Source: Oceanitalea sp047302425 (GTDB taxonomy: Bacteria > Actinomycetota > Actinomycetes > Actinomycetales > Actinomycetaceae). Taken from it: DNA of 64,000 nucleotides. The DNA lies in NCBI RefSeq assembly GCF_047302425.1, contig NZ_CP154855.1, positions 1,178,001 to 1,242,000 on the forward strand, given 5' to 3'. Positions within the stretch are counted from its first letter, which is position 1. Each line of letters begins with the position of its first letter. Made by a program: the position numbers and the translations under genes. The notes below the pieces were generated by a model that was not told where the DNA came from, did not search any database, and saw only the letters and a list, made by a program, of their open reading frames with translations. This document shows, in pieces, positions 62,667 to 64,000 of this stretch.

Positions 62667-64000
62667 CTAGCGGCCGATGGTCGAGGTGGCGGCGGCGCGG
62701 AGGATCGCGCCGACCTCCCGGACCGTCAGCACGCCGTCCGCGGCGAGCGGGCGCAGGACGTCCCCGACGTGGCGGACGAACTCGCCGTGCGTGGCGTACT
62801 CGCCTTCCTCGTCGATCAGGTCGTTGAGGCAGCCGCCCTCGGCGTTGGCGTTAGCGACGCCGGTGTCGAGCCCGTCGATGACGACGGTCTCGCGGGTGTC
62901 GGTGCACTCGCCCGGCTCCGGCTCGTCGGCCTCGACGACGGTGAAGGTCACCGAGCCCTCGGCGGTGTTGCCGGCGACGTCGGTGGCCCGGTAGTCGACC
63001 GTGTGCGCCCCCGGCTCGGTCACGACGACCGGCTCGGTGTAGGCCAGGAAGTCACCACCGTCGAGGGAGTACTCGACGATGTCGACGCCGGAGCCGCCTT
63101 CCTCGTCGGTCGCGGTGATGCTGACGGCGGCGGAGCCGACGTAGGCGCCGTCCCCGTCCTGCTCGCCGACGACCGTGGCGGAGACCTCGGGGGCCGTCAC
63201 GTCCGGCTCGGGCTCGACGACCTCCTCGGCCACGGTGAAGCTCACCGAGCCCTCGGCGGTGTTGCCGGCGACGTCGGTGGCCCGGTAGTCGACCGTGTGC
63301 GCCCCCGGCTCGCTGACGACGACCGGCTCGGCGTAGGAGGTGAACTCGGCCCCGTCGAGGGAGTACTCGACGCTCGCGACGCCGGAGCCGCCCTCCTCGT
63401 CGGTGGCGGTGATCAGCACGGTCGCGGAGCCGACGTAGGCGCCGTCCTCGTCCTGCTGACCGGTGACCTCGACGGTCAGCTCCGGGGCGGTGGTGTCCGG
63501 CTCGGGCTCGACGTCCGCCTCGACGACCGTGAAGGTCACCGAGCCCTCGCCGACGTTCCCGGCGACGTCGCTCGCCCGGTAGTCGACCGTGTGCTCGCCG
63601 GGCTCGGAGACCGTGAACGGCTCGTGGTAGTGCGTGAACGCCGCGCCGTCGAGGGAGTACTCGACCATACCGAGGCCGGAGCCGCCCTCCTCGTCGGAGG
63701 CGTTGATCGTCACGGTGGCAGAGCCGACGTAGGCGCCGTCCTCGTCCTGCTCACCGCTGACCCCGGCCGCGACCTCGGGTGCAGTGGTGTCGGGCTCGGG
63801 CTCGACGACCTCCTCCGCGACGGTGAAGCTGACGCTGCCCTCGCCGGTGTTGCCGGCGACGTCGGTGGCCCGCACGTCGACCGTGTGCTCACCGGGCTCG
63901 GAGACGACGAGCGGCTCGGTGTACGCGGCGAACTCGCCCCCGTCGAGGGAGTACTCGACGGTGTCGACGCCGGAGCCGCCGTCCTCGTCGGTGGCGGTGA
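62667..64000 (-). CDS. C-terminal part of a large repetitive secreted protein (OmpL47-type repeats)
   Basis: The frame stays open to the window edge, so the N terminus is missing. Visible are three complete and one partial copy of a 98-residue beta-sandwich repeat (each with DEEGGSG, VEYSLDG, EPGxHTVDYRA and DVAGN), encoded at an exact 294-bp period. The OmpL47/Ig-like repeat is joined by VEPEPDTTAPE linkers. A final domain of about 80 residues (GLDTGVANAN, GGCLNDLIDEEGEYATHGEFV) ends at TAG 62667. This tail resembles those of secreted actinobacterial hydrolases, so a catalytic domain upstream is likely. Confidence 0.88.
   Translation of the reverse strand, partial: TATDEDGGSGVDTVEYSLDGGEFAAYTEPLVVSEPGEHTVDVRATDVAGNTGEGSVSFTVAEEVVEPEPDTTAPEVAAGVSGEQDEDGAYVGSATVTINASDEEGGSGLGMVEYSLDGAAFTHYHEPFTVSEPGEHTVDYRASDVAGNVGEGSVTFTVVEADVEPEPDTTAPELTVEVTGQQDEDGAYVGSATVLITATDEEGGSGVASVEYSLDGAEFTSYAEPVVVSEPGAHTVDYRATDVAGNTAEGSVSFTVAEEVVEPEPDVTAPEVSATVVGEQDGDGAYVGSAAVSITATDEEGGSGVDIVEYSLDGGDFLAYTEPVVVTEPGAHTVDYRATDVAGNTAEGSVTFTVVEADEPEPGECTDTRETVVIDGLDTGVANANAEGGCLNDLIDEEGEYATHGEFVRHVGDVLRPLAADGVLTVREVGAILRAAATSTIGR
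62941..64000. repeat. 294-bp coding repeats
   Basis: Equivalent positions (GTGAAGGTCACCGAGCCCTC and variants) occur at 62941, 63235, 63529 and 63823, each 294 bp apart. The high DNA identity, including synonymous sites, suggests recent amplification or gene conversion. Confidence 0.85.

Overview
The window is very GC-rich chromosomal DNA packed with genes, many of which overlap by 4 bases (ATGA or GTGA). Leaderless starts, lipoprotein-type substrate-binding proteins, LacI/GntR/IclR regulators and a free-living carbohydrate-scavenging gene set point to a high-GC actinobacterium, most likely of the Micrococcales (Cellulomonas/Georgenia-like). That placement is inferred from gene style, not from a marker gene. 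No rRNA, tRNA, CRISPR array, transposase or prophage gene was seen.

Layout. 1-4.9 kb: 3' end of a GH3 beta-glycosidase translationally coupled to four genes (TIM-barrel isomerase, beta-hydroxyacid dehydrogenase, DhaK-DhaL kinase, RpiB) that look like a tetrulose-phosphate (erythrulose/apionate-type) route. 4.9-8.8 kb: NAD(P)HX dehydratase, a histidine phosphatase and a pair of bacterial PH-domain membrane proteins. 8.9-15.5 kb (minus strand): a tightly overlapped five-gene operon (CMD/peroxidase fusion, FecB-FecCD-FecE-type ABC importer, FAD/NAD(P)-binding protein) preceded by a 32-residue poly-cysteine leader peptide and a competing stem-loop; this is the best candidate for an under-described system. 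15.7-19.7 kb: glycerol regulon glpD-glpF-glpK. 19.8-30.4 kb: galactoside locus (GH36, LacI, GH42, ABC importer without its ATPase, secreted esterase) with two near-identical LacI operators. 30.4-34.6 kb: acyltransferase-like membrane protein, an orphan AztD-type zinc chaperone under a Zur-like box, a relic of a solute-binding protein, and a beta-propeller-like gene bounded by 73-bp direct repeats. 34.6-36.9 kb: FAH-family hydrolase, glutaminase, HIT protein. 37-43 kb: PotABCD-type importer with LacI and ThuA. 43-46 kb: GNAT and two CNNM/CBS proteins. 46.2-50.9 kb: hexuronate lower pathway (ManD, KDPG aldolase, sugar kinase) with divergent GntR and IclR regulators. 51-56.3 kb: ABC-2 exporter, LolA-like protein, large lipoprotein. 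56.5-62.4 kb: arabino-oligosaccharide locus (SBP, two permeases, GH51, LacI). 62.7 kb to the end: C-terminal part of a large repetitive secreted protein.

Working together, the loci describe an organism that takes apart plant polymers outside or at the cell surface (GH3, GH42, GH36, GH51, esterase), imports the oligosaccharides through ABC systems that must share an ATPase encoded elsewhere, and feeds galactose, arabinose, hexuronates, glycerol and probably a tetrulose/branched pentose into central metabolism under local repressors. Several short genome-specific repeat families (18-bp tandem units, 73-bp dispersed repeats, GCCGAGAGC/GCCGACAGC hairpins) sit between genes.
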